Positions 1 to 5,356 are shown, counted from the stretch's first letter. The stretch is DNA of 5,454 nucleotides from CAZILM01 sp964625325 (GCA_964625325.1 CAZVBA010000044.1:1-5454), one strand, 5' to 3'. Program-made: numbers and translations. The notes: generated from the letters alone by a model not told the origin.

Positions 1-53
1 GCACCTCGTTTACACCGAGGGGGTCGGGGGTTCGAATCCCTCAGCGCCCACCA
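1..53 (+). tRNA. tRNA-Val (anticodon UAC), 5' end cut by window
   Basis: This is the 3' part of a tRNA, starting just before the anticodon arm. The anticodon stem is CCTCG (4-8) with CGAGG (16-20), and the loop TTTACAC (9-15) places anticodon TAC at 11-13, which reads valine GTA codons. The T arm is GGGGG (26-30), loop TTCGAAT (31-37) and CCCTC (38-42). The acceptor strand AGCGCCC (43-49), discriminator A50 and an encoded CCA (51-53) follow. The D arm and 5' acceptor strand lie outside the window. The CCA is also the first three bases of the terminator hairpin downstream. Confidence 0.95.
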
Positions 54-91
54 TACAAAAAGCTCGGACTTGTACCGAGCTTTTTGTATGG
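51..91. terminator. Two-way intrinsic terminator between convergent tRNA ends
   Basis: The arms 51-67 and 75-91 form a perfect 17-bp inverted repeat around the 7-nt loop ACTTGTA. The core is AGCTCGG/CCGAGCT flanked by AAAAA/TTTTT, so a T-tract follows the GC-rich stem on both strands. It can stop tRNA-Val transcription on the + strand and the 184-residue protein gene on the - strand. The palindrome includes the CCA of tRNA-Val at one end and the CCA of the tRNA-Phe remnant (89-91, complement) at the other. Confidence 0.85.
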
Positions 92-139
92 TAGCTACTC
101 CCCAGACTCGAAGTGGGTACACAAGGATCTTCAAGCTTC
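89..139 (-). pseudogene. tRNA-Phe 3'-half remnant (candidate attachment site)
   Basis: Aligned by eye to the intact tRNA-Phe at 823-872, 40 of 50 positions match with one extra base (near 100). Exactly conserved are the CCA (89-91), the T-loop segment ACTCGAA (106-112) and the anticodon loop TCTTCAA (128-134, anticodon GAA on the - strand). The T stem has a mismatch at its loop-closing pair (105/113), the acceptor strand has an insertion, and the anticodon stem is weakened. No D arm or 5' acceptor strand follows past 139, so it cannot fold as a tRNA. A tRNA copy running only from the anticodon arm to the 3' end is the usual product of integration by tRNA-targeting tyrosine recombinases. A simple partial duplication is the alternative. 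Confidence 0.8.
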
Positions 140-140
140 G

Positions 141-695
141 TCACCAGCCATATATAAACGTATAGACCTGTGTTGCTGTAGTGCACTGGCCAGAATAGGT
201 ATTGTAATTACCGAATTTGACAGACATGTATCGTTTGCCGCCGGAAGACCAACTGCTGCTTACCACAAAGCCTCTTGCGACATCACCGTAGCCAGTTTTA
301 AAAGGTCCCATCCCCAAAAAGTAACCTTCCCGGCACGAATGTCCTTCAGCGGAAGGATACTGACCCGCGTCAACCTCCTCCCAGCCGCCTGTTGCAGTAA
401 AAGTATGATTTATCAGGCTGTAGTTACCAGTGCGGCCGATATATTTTGATCCATAGCTAGCTTCCTCGACGCAGAATACAAGGCCGCCATAAGATGTGCT
501 GTTGTAATACCAAGTTGAACACCACGCCTGATAGGTTTTGCCATCCGCCGCATCTTTAACACTTGCCATTTTCCAATCTGGCTGAGATAAAGCAAAGCTT
601 CGATATATGACCAACCCACCCACAGCAGCAAATAATAGAACAAAGATAAGACCAACTTTTTTAAAGGGTTTCTTTTGCATGTTTTTATTTTTCAT
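141..695 (-). CDS. Membrane-anchored or secreted four-Cys protein, unknown function
   Basis: I do not recognise a family for this 184-residue protein. The N-terminus has many lysines (residues 2-13), then one hydrophobic helix (about 14-30), which suggests a signal anchor or signal peptide with the rest outside the cell. The mature part is rich in Tyr, Gly, Ser, Thr and Trp, with four cysteines (59, 75, 121, 171) that could form two disulfides. This composition suits a small beta-rich surface domain. The start at 695 has no Shine-Dalgarno sequence, but a TATAAT lies 6 nt upstream, suggesting a leaderless transcript. The TGA stop (141-143) lies at the edge of the tRNA-Phe remnant, and the hairpin at 51-91 would end the transcript. 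It is the only cargo between the two tRNA-Phe 3' ends. An adhesin, host-contact factor or inhibitor is possible, but nothing in the sequence decides. Confidence 0.75.
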   Translation of the reverse strand: MKNKNMQKKPFKKVGLIFVLLFAAVGGLVIYRSFALSQPDWKMASVKDAADGKTYQAWCSTWYYNSTSYGGLVFCVEEASYGSKYIGRTGNYSLINHTFTATGGWEEVDAGQYPSAEGHSCREGYFLGMGPFKTGYGDVARGFVVSSSWSSGGKRYMSVKFGNYNTYSGQCTTATQVYTFIYGW

Positions 696-701
696 TGTCC
701 A

Positions 702-707
702 ATTATA
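702..707 (-). promoter_or_regulatory. -10 box TATAAT placed for leaderless transcription
   Basis: An exact TATAAT on the - strand is separated from the ATG at 695 by only 6 nt (TGGACA). Transcription would start at or beside the A of the start codon. No good TTGACA-like box sits 16-18 nt further upstream; a TTGACT on the - strand is 22 nt away. The same arrangement precedes the genes starting at 3233 and 5350/5356. Confidence 0.6.
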
Positions 708-783
708 TTCAATACCATAAGGCTTAATGAGTCAATGATAAGTTTAGTTGGTTTGGACAATTCAGTTCGAGAGTCGAAGAACA

Positions 784-825
784 CCATAAAAAATGTCTCA
801 TCGCGTTATGAGACATTTTTTATGG
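784..825. terminator. Two-way intrinsic terminator after tRNA-Phe
   Basis: The arms 784-801 and 808-825 form a perfect 18-bp inverted repeat around the 6-nt loop CGCGTT. The core ATGTCTCAT/ATGAGACAT is flanked by runs of six A and six T, so it can terminate on either strand. On the - strand it directly follows tRNA-Phe, whose CCA (823-825, complement) is inside the stem. The + side flank also ends in ACACCA (781-786), mimicking a tRNA end, although no + strand tRNA is present there. Confidence 0.85.
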
Positions 826-898
826 TGGCTCCTCTCGGACTCGAACCGAGGACACAAGGCTCTTCAAGCCTCTGCTCTACCAACTGAGCTAAAGAGCC
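823..898 (-). tRNA. tRNA-Phe (anticodon GAA)
   Basis: A complete 76-nt tRNA including an encoded CCA. Read on the - strand, the acceptor GGCTCTT (898-892) pairs with AGGAGCC, using one G-T wobble. The D stem is GCTC/GAGC with loop AGTTGGTA. The anticodon stem is GAGGC/GCCTT with loop TTGAAGA (anticodon GAA, 865-863). The T arm is CTCGG, TTCGAGT, CCGAG. The CCA overlaps the terminator downstream. It lies 59 bp after the purO-like stop, so it could be read from that transcript or from its own weak promoter. Confidence 0.97.
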
Positions 899-913
899 AC
901 GTTAACCGCCTCA

Positions 914-919
914 ATTTTA
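914..919 (-). promoter_or_regulatory. Possible -10 box for tRNA-Phe
   Basis: TAAAAT on the - strand lies 15 nt upstream of the first base of tRNA-Phe, a suitable distance for a short 5' leader. No convincing -35 element is visible, so read-through from the upstream purO-like gene is equally possible. Confidence 0.3.
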
Positions 920-957
920 CACGAAAACAGATAAGCGGTACAGTTTCAGGCTATACA

Positions 958-2055
958 CTACACCGCCGCATAGGGCAGTTTCCGGTTACGGTCGCCCCGA
1001 TATACTGTTTCCAGTGCTTCGATGGGCATAGTAGTCCAGCCAGAGCGCTTTGCAAGGGCGTGTCTATCACGTTTCACATTTCTATGCTCGACAAATGACT
1101 TAACCTCGTCTATGGGCATGATGTCATCCAGCATCGCTTCAATCAACATCGATTGCTTGATGAGATCGTTGGCGACTTCGGGCTGAAGCTGGTTGATGAT
1201 TTTGACTTCAACTAATCCACTGATTCGATGAATATATTTGACCGCCATGGCCACGCGATTATCTTTGTCAATCCGGTCTTCCCATAACGCCTCAGCCGTT
1301 TCAAACGGGCTATTACCTTCCAGTTTGATGGGGTAGGGATTGCCGGTGAAAGGCGGCAGTGGCTTGCCGTCTCCGTCGTAGGTATGGAAAGCCAGGGCTG
1401 CGCCATCAGGTACTTGGTCTAACGGCCCGGCGCCGAACGTATGAACGGGCATCTCTGTCAGTTTGTCGCGACGGGTTATAGCCCAGCCGTATTGGAAAAG
1501 GCCTGGTTCATGACGAGCTGTGTAGGCCGTGATGCGCGACGTATGCTCCGAATCGGGTTCATACGAAGTTTTATTTGTACCTTTTGGTTCATCAGGTACA
1601 AACGTGTCGGTGGTAAGCGCTTTGGTAAAAACCGGCTTTATTTCCCTATATGGCGGTCGAAGTGATTGTGCACTGGCTAATCGTAATTCACGGACGACGT
1701 TATCGGTTTGGTGGCCATTGGAAACGACATGAACTATTTCTCTATCCGGCCCAGCATTAGTAGTCCGCATGGCGTTATAGATAATCAGGCTTAAGTCGGC
1801 GTTGTCTCCAAGTTTCTTTTCGTCAAACACATCAGTTTTTACCAATTCATTTCCAGGTACGACATCCGGTTCGGCTACAAGCACCCGATTACGCGATGGG
1901 TCACTTCGCCCCATGACGGCATAGACTTGCACGGCGTGGTCACCGGATTCACTGACGCCAAGTCCGATGAAACGCCCAGGATAAGAATTGTTGCCAAGCG
2001 CTTCAAGGTTGGCTTGCAGCGCGGCAGTGTTCCACTCAGCTACTCTCTCGGCCAT
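958..2055 (-). CDS. purO: IMP cyclohydrolase, PurO family, with C-terminal extension
   Basis: PurO-family enzymes close the ring of FAICAR to give IMP, the last step of de novo purine synthesis; archaea use them instead of the PurH cyclohydrolase domain. Recognisable blocks are YPGR (25-28), VMGRSDPSRNRVLV (47-60), LIIYNAMRT (90-98), SNGHQTD (112-118), YEPDSEHTSRITA (165-177), PPFTGNP (234-240) and a final DNRVAMAVKYI...VKIIN block (about 265-288). Archaeal PurO is about 200 residues; longer bacterial relatives reach about the 288 block. Residues 290-365 are then an extra basic, helical-looking tail that I cannot assign. The start at 2055 is fixed by GGAGG (2062-2066) 6 nt upstream. The gene follows the GH10 gene by 80 bp and shares strand and pathway with the PurE-PurC fusion. 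The family call is firm; true FAICAR activity is an inference. Confidence 0.85.
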   Translation of the reverse strand: MAERVAEWNTAALQANLEALGNNSYPGRFIGLGVSESGDHAVQVYAVMGRSDPSRNRVLVAEPDVVPGNELVKTDVFDEKKLGDNADLSLIIYNAMRTTNAGPDREIVHVVSNGHQTDNVVRELRLASAQSLRPPYREIKPVFTKALTTDTFVPDEPKGTNKTSYEPDSEHTSRITAYTARHEPGLFQYGWAITRRDKLTEMPVHTFGAGPLDQVPDGAALAFHTYDGDGKPLPPFTGNPYPIKLEGNSPFETAEALWEDRIDKDNRVAMAVKYIHRISGLVEVKIINQLQPEVANDLIKQSMLIEAMLDDIMPIDEVKSFVEHRNVKRDRHALAKRSGWTTMPIEALETVYRGDRNRKLPYAAV

Positions 2056-2080
2056 ATCAGACCTCCGTTTAATGTTTTTG

Positions 2081-2109
2081 AGTATCTACTGGGGTCCGAA
2101 TTTTTGCAA
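2081..2109 (-). promoter_or_regulatory. Candidate promoter for the purO-like gene
   Basis: On the - strand, TTGCAA (2109-2104) and GATACT (2086-2081) are separated by 17 nt. Each matches four of six consensus bases. The predicted start near 2074 would leave a leader of about 20 nt holding the GGAGG at 2066-2062. This would let the gene be expressed separately from the upstream GH10 gene. Confidence 0.4.
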
Positions 2110-2135
2110 GCATGAGCAGCATGGGTGTTGCCAAT

Positions 2136-3233
2136 TCATGGTTGCAGCCAGGCACCGCGGAAGGAATAGAACGAGGCCTTCGGCTGGTAGCGGCTGGTGA
2201 ATAAATAGGAACGTGATTTTTTAAAGACAATTCGTTTCAGGAGATTCTCGCGGTCGGTCATGCCGAAGACATTGAAGCTGACACAGCTTTTGGATTCAAT
2301 GCACGCCCGGGCGACATCATTGACAATGCGCGTCTCGAGCTGGGTTTTATAGTCGGCGCCGCCTTTGACGGCGGCGGAGCTGATATCGAACTCAGTGATG
2401 TAGACCGGATAGCCGAGCGCACCGAACCGTTGCATATTCCTGATCATCTGCGCCTTGTCGGGCGACTGCGAGGCGTCGATGTGCATTTGCATGCCGATGC
2501 CGTCTATCGGCACTCCACGCGCCTTGGCGGCTTTCAGGTAAGCGTACATGTCATTCGATACGTCCGTCTCAATCTCGTTATAGAAGTCGTTCAGAATAAG
2601 TTTGGCTTGGGGGTCGGCTTCGTGCGCCCACTTGAAAGCGAGGTCAATGTAATTATTGCCGTCCAGGTGGTCACCCCACCAGTTGTCCAAGTCGTAGATA
2701 TGTCTGGCTCGCGTGAATGGCTCGTTGACCACCGTCCATTCATTGACTTTGCCTTTGTAGCGGCCCACCACTGTGCGGATGTGGTCATGCATGATGTCCA
2801 GCAGCTGTTGTTTGCTATAGTTACCGTCTTTGAGCCATTTTGGTAGCGAGTCATCTTCGGGCCAGACCAGATGGTGGGCTTGCACGGCCAGGTGGTGCGT
2901 CTGAGCAAAGTTAACCAACCTGTCCATGTCTTTGAAGTTATACGTCGTGGCCGAAGGTCGGGCTTTGTCCCAGTGTATCGGCCCATCGGCTGTCAGGAAT
3001 GAAAATTGAGATGACAGAATCTGGGTGTAAGGTTTGTCTGCCAGCCGTTCCGGTATGGCCAGCATGCCCAGTTCAACCTGATGCGATGCGGCTAGAACTT
3101 TCAGTGGTGGCTTGGGCAGGTCCGGCGCCCGCAGCGACATGTACCAATACAGAAAACCGGCCATCATCACTAAGGCCGTAATGATGAGCAACCATCGGCG
3201 ATGTTTTTGCTTAGATTTCTTTTTTCGCCCCAT
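2136..3233 (-). CDS. Membrane-anchored GH10 glycosidase (xylanase-like, altered binding site)
   Basis: GH10 enzymes cut beta-1,4 links in xylan and related glycans with retention. Residues 1-13 are strongly basic and about 14-33 form one hydrophobic helix, so the catalytic barrel (about 50-363) should face outward, tethered or released. The acid/base is E171 in WTVVNEPF and the nucleophile is E281 in VYITEFDI. Other family blocks are HHLVWP (120-125), HEADPQAKLILNDF (204-217), IDGIGMQMHI (243-252) and FTSRYQPKASFY (345-356). Compared by eye with well-known xylanases, the usual VWH is VWP (P125), the usual WGxxD is FGMTD (F323), and the N-x-x-K-W motif of the -2 subsite is G-P-I-H-W (84-88). 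Both catalytic residues remain, so activity is likely but the substrate may differ. The start at 3233 has no Shine-Dalgarno; a TATAAT lies 8 nt upstream. It sits 57 bp after the purE-purC stop. Confidence 0.9.
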   Translation of the reverse strand: MGRKKKSKQKHRRWLLIITALVMMAGFLYWYMSLRAPDLPKPPLKVLAASHQVELGMLAIPERLADKPYTQILSSQFSFLTADGPIHWDKARPSATTYNFKDMDRLVNFAQTHHLAVQAHHLVWPEDDSLPKWLKDGNYSKQQLLDIMHDHIRTVVGRYKGKVNEWTVVNEPFTRARHIYDLDNWWGDHLDGNNYIDLAFKWAHEADPQAKLILNDFYNEIETDVSNDMYAYLKAAKARGVPIDGIGMQMHIDASQSPDKAQMIRNMQRFGALGYPVYITEFDISSAAVKGGADYKTQLETRIVNDVARACIESKSCVSFNVFGMTDRENLLKRIVFKKSRSYLFTSRYQPKASFYSFRGAWLQP

Positions 3234-3241
3234 CCATAAGC

Positions 3242-3247
3242 ATTATA
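3242..3247 (-). promoter_or_regulatory. -10 box TATAAT just upstream of the GH10 start
   Basis: An exact TATAAT on the - strand is 8 nt from the ATG at 3233, so the transcript would begin within a few bases of the start codon. A TTGACC lies only 10 nt upstream of the box, too near for a normal -35. No Shine-Dalgarno sequence is seen at the usual distance. Confidence 0.55.
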
Positions 3248-3290
3248 GACCCACCCTGGTCAAAATTCTCCTAACTAATAGGGGGATTTA

Positions 3291-4619
3291 TTACTGAACG
3301 AATTGCTTTGTTTGGTCGGCAACCCACTGATAGTTTTTCTTAATAGCTCCAAGTTCTTTCGCTTTTGCGGCTGGATCTTCAACCCCGGCTAGGTCGCGGT
3401 AGACCTGCTTATCCTTCATTTGCGCCTTATCGCCACCTGGCCAGATTCGCCAGGAGTCATTATCAATTACATCACCAACCACTAATTCGCCTGAAGTCGC
3501 GTCAAAGCCAAACTCTATTTTCAGATCGACTAGAGCCACCCCTTGTTGAGCCCAGGCTTCTTCAAGTACTTCAAACACCCGGCGTGTAATCATCTCCATT
3601 TCGGCCCTATTCTTCTCAGTCAAGTTTTCAAAAGCGCTTCCTTCCATTGGCTCCTCACCTATAAAGCCTTCGTCTTGGGGCCTACTAGCGACATACCTTT
3701 TAAATGTGCCTCTTGAAAAATCAAATTCAACCATAGGATCATGGTTTTCATCATCTTTCTCGAATGTTTCAAAGACAATATCTTCAAACATCGTACCTTC
3801 GACTGTTTCGGGACTTCGCTTTAAGAATGAGCCGGTAGCTATGCGCCGGGTGACTAGTTCGAGGGGTATCATATTGAGTCGCCGCGCCTCGAATGTTCTA
3901 TCATCTATCTCGCCGACAAAGTGCGTTGGTATGCCCGACCTCTCGAGGAGTTTCAAGACGTTTACCGTCGTGGTGGTTGCCGTTACCGCTTTGCCTTCCA
4001 GTTCGTCCCGTTGTGCGCCGTCACCAGCGGTAATATCGTCCTTGCTTCGTATCAACACTGTCTCACCATCACCCTTAACATCCCGGAGTATTTCTTTGGT
4101 TTTGCCTTCACTAATTTTGCTCAACATTGTCGGCAGACTGACTGGTTTGGCTTCTTTTCGGCGCAGAAGTTCAGCTTGAGTATTGGCCGCAATTGTAGGA
4201 TCGGCCGTGCCTAATTCAATAGCAGCATATAAGGCGGCTTTATCGATGGCGCCAGCGCCAAAGAAAAGCGGCACCGGCAGGCCGGGCGCAGTGTGGACAA
4301 TCGGGTCAATGCCATGTTCGTCAAGGGCGACACCAAGAACTGGTTTTGGCCTAAACTCACCCGTGTTTACATGAGCAGCCGTTTTGGCGGCTAAAGCATT
4401 TGCTAGTCCTGCAATACACACGAACGCATCAACATTGTCGGCGTGTTCATTAAGCCATTCGGTCAATTCGCGATCATTTCTATGAGCTGAGGCGACGCCT
4501 ACATAGGTGTCCAAGCCAATTCGCTGCAGCATTGGCTCGGCGCCGCTGGCATCTAATTGGCCTCTATCACTCTCGCTTCCCATCAAGAAAGCTACCATCA
4601 TTTTGTCTTCTACGCCCAT
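3291..4619 (-). CDS. PurE-PurC fusion: AIR carboxylase and SAICAR synthase
   Basis: Residues 7-137 resemble PurE: FLMGSESDR (11-19), VASAHRND (42-49), VCIAGLANALAAKTAAHV (67-84), then PVLGVALDEHGIDPI (93-107) and LPVPLFFGAGAIDKAALYAA (114-133). The GGAAHLPG motif of class I bacterial PurE is absent; the AGLANAL pattern recalls the AGRSNGL of animal class II AIR carboxylase, which uses CO2 without PurK. After a linker (about 138-164), residues 165-442 are SAICAR synthase: ISEGKTKEI (169-177), SKDDITAGDGA (192-202), RRIATGSFLKR (258-268), LVDLKIEFGFD (363-373) and VIDNDSWRIWPGGDK (384-398). These blocks match animal PAICS more closely than typical bacterial PurC, but PAICS has the domains in the opposite order. 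The product would take AIR to SAICAR in one polypeptide. The start at 4619 follows GGAGGG with a 7-nt spacer. Domain calls are firm; class II chemistry is inferred. Confidence 0.92.
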   Translation of the reverse strand: MGVEDKMMVAFLMGSESDRGQLDASGAEPMLQRIGLDTYVGVASAHRNDRELTEWLNEHADNVDAFVCIAGLANALAAKTAAHVNTGEFRPKPVLGVALDEHGIDPIVHTAPGLPVPLFFGAGAIDKAALYAAIELGTADPTIAANTQAELLRRKEAKPVSLPTMLSKISEGKTKEILRDVKGDGETVLIRSKDDITAGDGAQRDELEGKAVTATTTTVNVLKLLERSGIPTHFVGEIDDRTFEARRLNMIPLELVTRRIATGSFLKRSPETVEGTMFEDIVFETFEKDDENHDPMVEFDFSRGTFKRYVASRPQDEGFIGEEPMEGSAFENLTEKNRAEMEMITRRVFEVLEEAWAQQGVALVDLKIEFGFDATSGELVVGDVIDNDSWRIWPGGDKAQMKDKQVYRDLAGVEDPAAKAKELGAIKKNYQWVADQTKQFVQ

Positions 4620-4626
4620 ACCAAAA

Positions 4627-4632
4627 CCCTCC
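4627..4632 (-). promoter_or_regulatory. Strong Shine-Dalgarno fixing the PurE-PurC start
   Basis: GGAGGG on the - strand is 7 nt from the ATG at 4619. It favours this start over the two later in-frame methionines at residues 7 and 8. It shows that this genome uses Shine-Dalgarno initiation for some genes, in contrast to the leaderless-looking starts nearby. Confidence 0.75.
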
Positions 4633-4649
4633 AGCTCATTTAGTCTTTA

Positions 4650-4662
4650 TGCCATAATGGCA
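4650..4662. promoter_or_regulatory. Palindrome upstream of purE-purC, possible operator
   Basis: TGCCAT-A-ATGGCA is a perfect 6+1+6 palindrome 31 nt upstream of the PurE-PurC start, inside the 119-bp gap after the RibD-C-like gene. The position suits a repressor site over a promoter. No clear -10/-35 pair could be placed around it, and no regulator gene is in view. Confidence 0.25.
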
Positions 4663-4738
4663 CAGCATTTTCTAACAAGCAAGCACAAGCACTAACGGCA
4701 ACTATAACGGGGGTCGTTGTGAAGTATTGCCCAAAGAT

Positions 4739-5356
4739 TTAGACAAATGAACCGGTCTTGACCTCGCCCGCTCGTTTGTAGTTGGCGAAGATGACGCCGC
4801 TGGGGGTAATGTTGGAGTAAGTCAGCTCCCATGTATGGGGGACCGCACCATCGTCAAACAAACGCTTGCCTTTGCCCAATATAACAGGGAAGGTCTTTAG
4901 CCACAGCTCGTCCACCAGGTCGTTCTGCAGCAGAGTTTGGACTAGCTTACTGCTGCCGTGCACCTGCAGCACTGGACCACCCGCTGCTTTCAGTTCTTTC
5001 AACATAGCAACGACATCGCCGGTTATAAGCTCGCTGTTTTCCCAAATGAGTTCTGGCGAACCGTGCGATACCACATACTTCTTGGCTTTATTGAAAGGAC
5101 CGGCCACCGGATTATCTTTCGGATCCTGCTTTGGCCAGTAGGGAGCAAAGATGTCATAGGTCTTACGCCCCAGCAGCAGGTCAAACGACCCGCTTATTTG
5201 CTTGCCCATTTCCTCCCCGGCCGCGTCGTCAAAATAAGGGAAGGTCCAGCCGCCGTATTTAAAACCCTCGGCTTTATCCTCGTCCGACCCGCCCGGCGCC
5301 TGCATGACACCGTCAAGACTAATAAACGATAAAACTACTATTTTTCTCATGCCCAT
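4739..5356 (-). CDS. Dihydrofolate reductase-like protein, RibD C-terminal domain family
   Basis: This 205-residue protein belongs to the broad RibD-C/DHFR-like superfamily, which binds NADPH. Members include riboflavin-pathway reductases and many small proteins of unproven role, such as the B. subtilis YyaP/YwjB type. Visible blocks are VVLSFISLDGVMQ (7-19), LLLGRKTYD (60-68), VLQVHGSSKLVQTLL (129-143) and LVDELWLKTFPVILGKGKRLF (147-167), in family order and at full length. Two starts compete. M1 at 5356 has GGAG 7 nt upstream. M3 at 5350 gives the M-R-K-I-V beginning usual in the family, with a TATAAT 6 nt upstream for a leaderless message. There is no deaminase domain, so it is not a full RibD. 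Its substrate is unknown. The gene lies downstream of tRNA-Gly, separated by a terminator. Confidence 0.88.
   Translation of the reverse strand: MGMRKIVVLSFISLDGVMQAPGGSDEDKAEGFKYGGWTFPYFDDAAGEEMGKQISGSFDLLLGRKTYDIFAPYWPKQDPKDNPVAGPFNKAKKYVVSHGSPELIWENSELITGDVVAMLKELKAAGGPVLQVHGSSKLVQTLLQNDLVDELWLKTFPVILGKGKRLFDDGAVPHTWELTYSNITPSGVIFANYKRAGEVKTGSFV

Larger units (their letters stand above)
89..822. mobile_element. Candidate small tRNA-Phe-targeted cassette or remnant
   Basis: The junction 'long hairpin plus minus-strand tRNA-Phe 3' end' is present twice in the same orientation, at 51-139 (degraded tRNA) and 784-872 (intact tRNA). The repeat unit is about 734 bp and carries one gene for a membrane-anchored four-cysteine protein. 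Exact recombination between the copies would restore tRNA-Val, one terminator and tRNA-Phe. No integrase, transposase or relaxase is visible inside, so this would be a non-autonomous cassette, a decayed island or a tandem duplication. The exact ends are uncertain, since the two hairpins share shape and flanks but not stem sequence. Confidence 0.4.

Noticed and set aside
84..449. 121-codon + strand open frame beside tRNA-Val
   Set aside because: It starts inside the terminator, crosses the tRNA-Phe remnant, and is the shadow of the - strand four-Cys protein, which has a signal segment and promoter.
765..786. A + strand tRNA 3' end (GTTCGAGAG...ACACCA) left of the second hairpin
   Set aside because: It has a T-loop-like GTTCGA and a CCA, but the spacing is 2 nt short, the T stem does not pair and no anticodon arm precedes it. 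It is mentioned only as a possible trace of a duplicated tRNA end.
675..1098. Two overlapping + strand open frames
   Set aside because: Both run through the antisense of the tRNA-Phe and the terminator hairpin, so they cannot be real proteins.
2430..2846. 138-codon open frame on the + strand
   Set aside because: It is antisense to the GH10 barrel, its translation shows no family features, and the - strand frame carries the catalytic motifs.
3706..4179. 157-codon open frame on the + strand
   Set aside because: It lies wholly opposite the SAICAR synthase and linker region, has a low-complexity Ser-rich translation and has no ribosome site that stands out.
4663..4738. Possible terminator after the DHFR-like gene
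   Set aside because: Only a 4-bp AACG/CGTT stem with no T-tract is visible, so I do not call one. The AAGCA-type direct repeats nearby are too short to mean anything.
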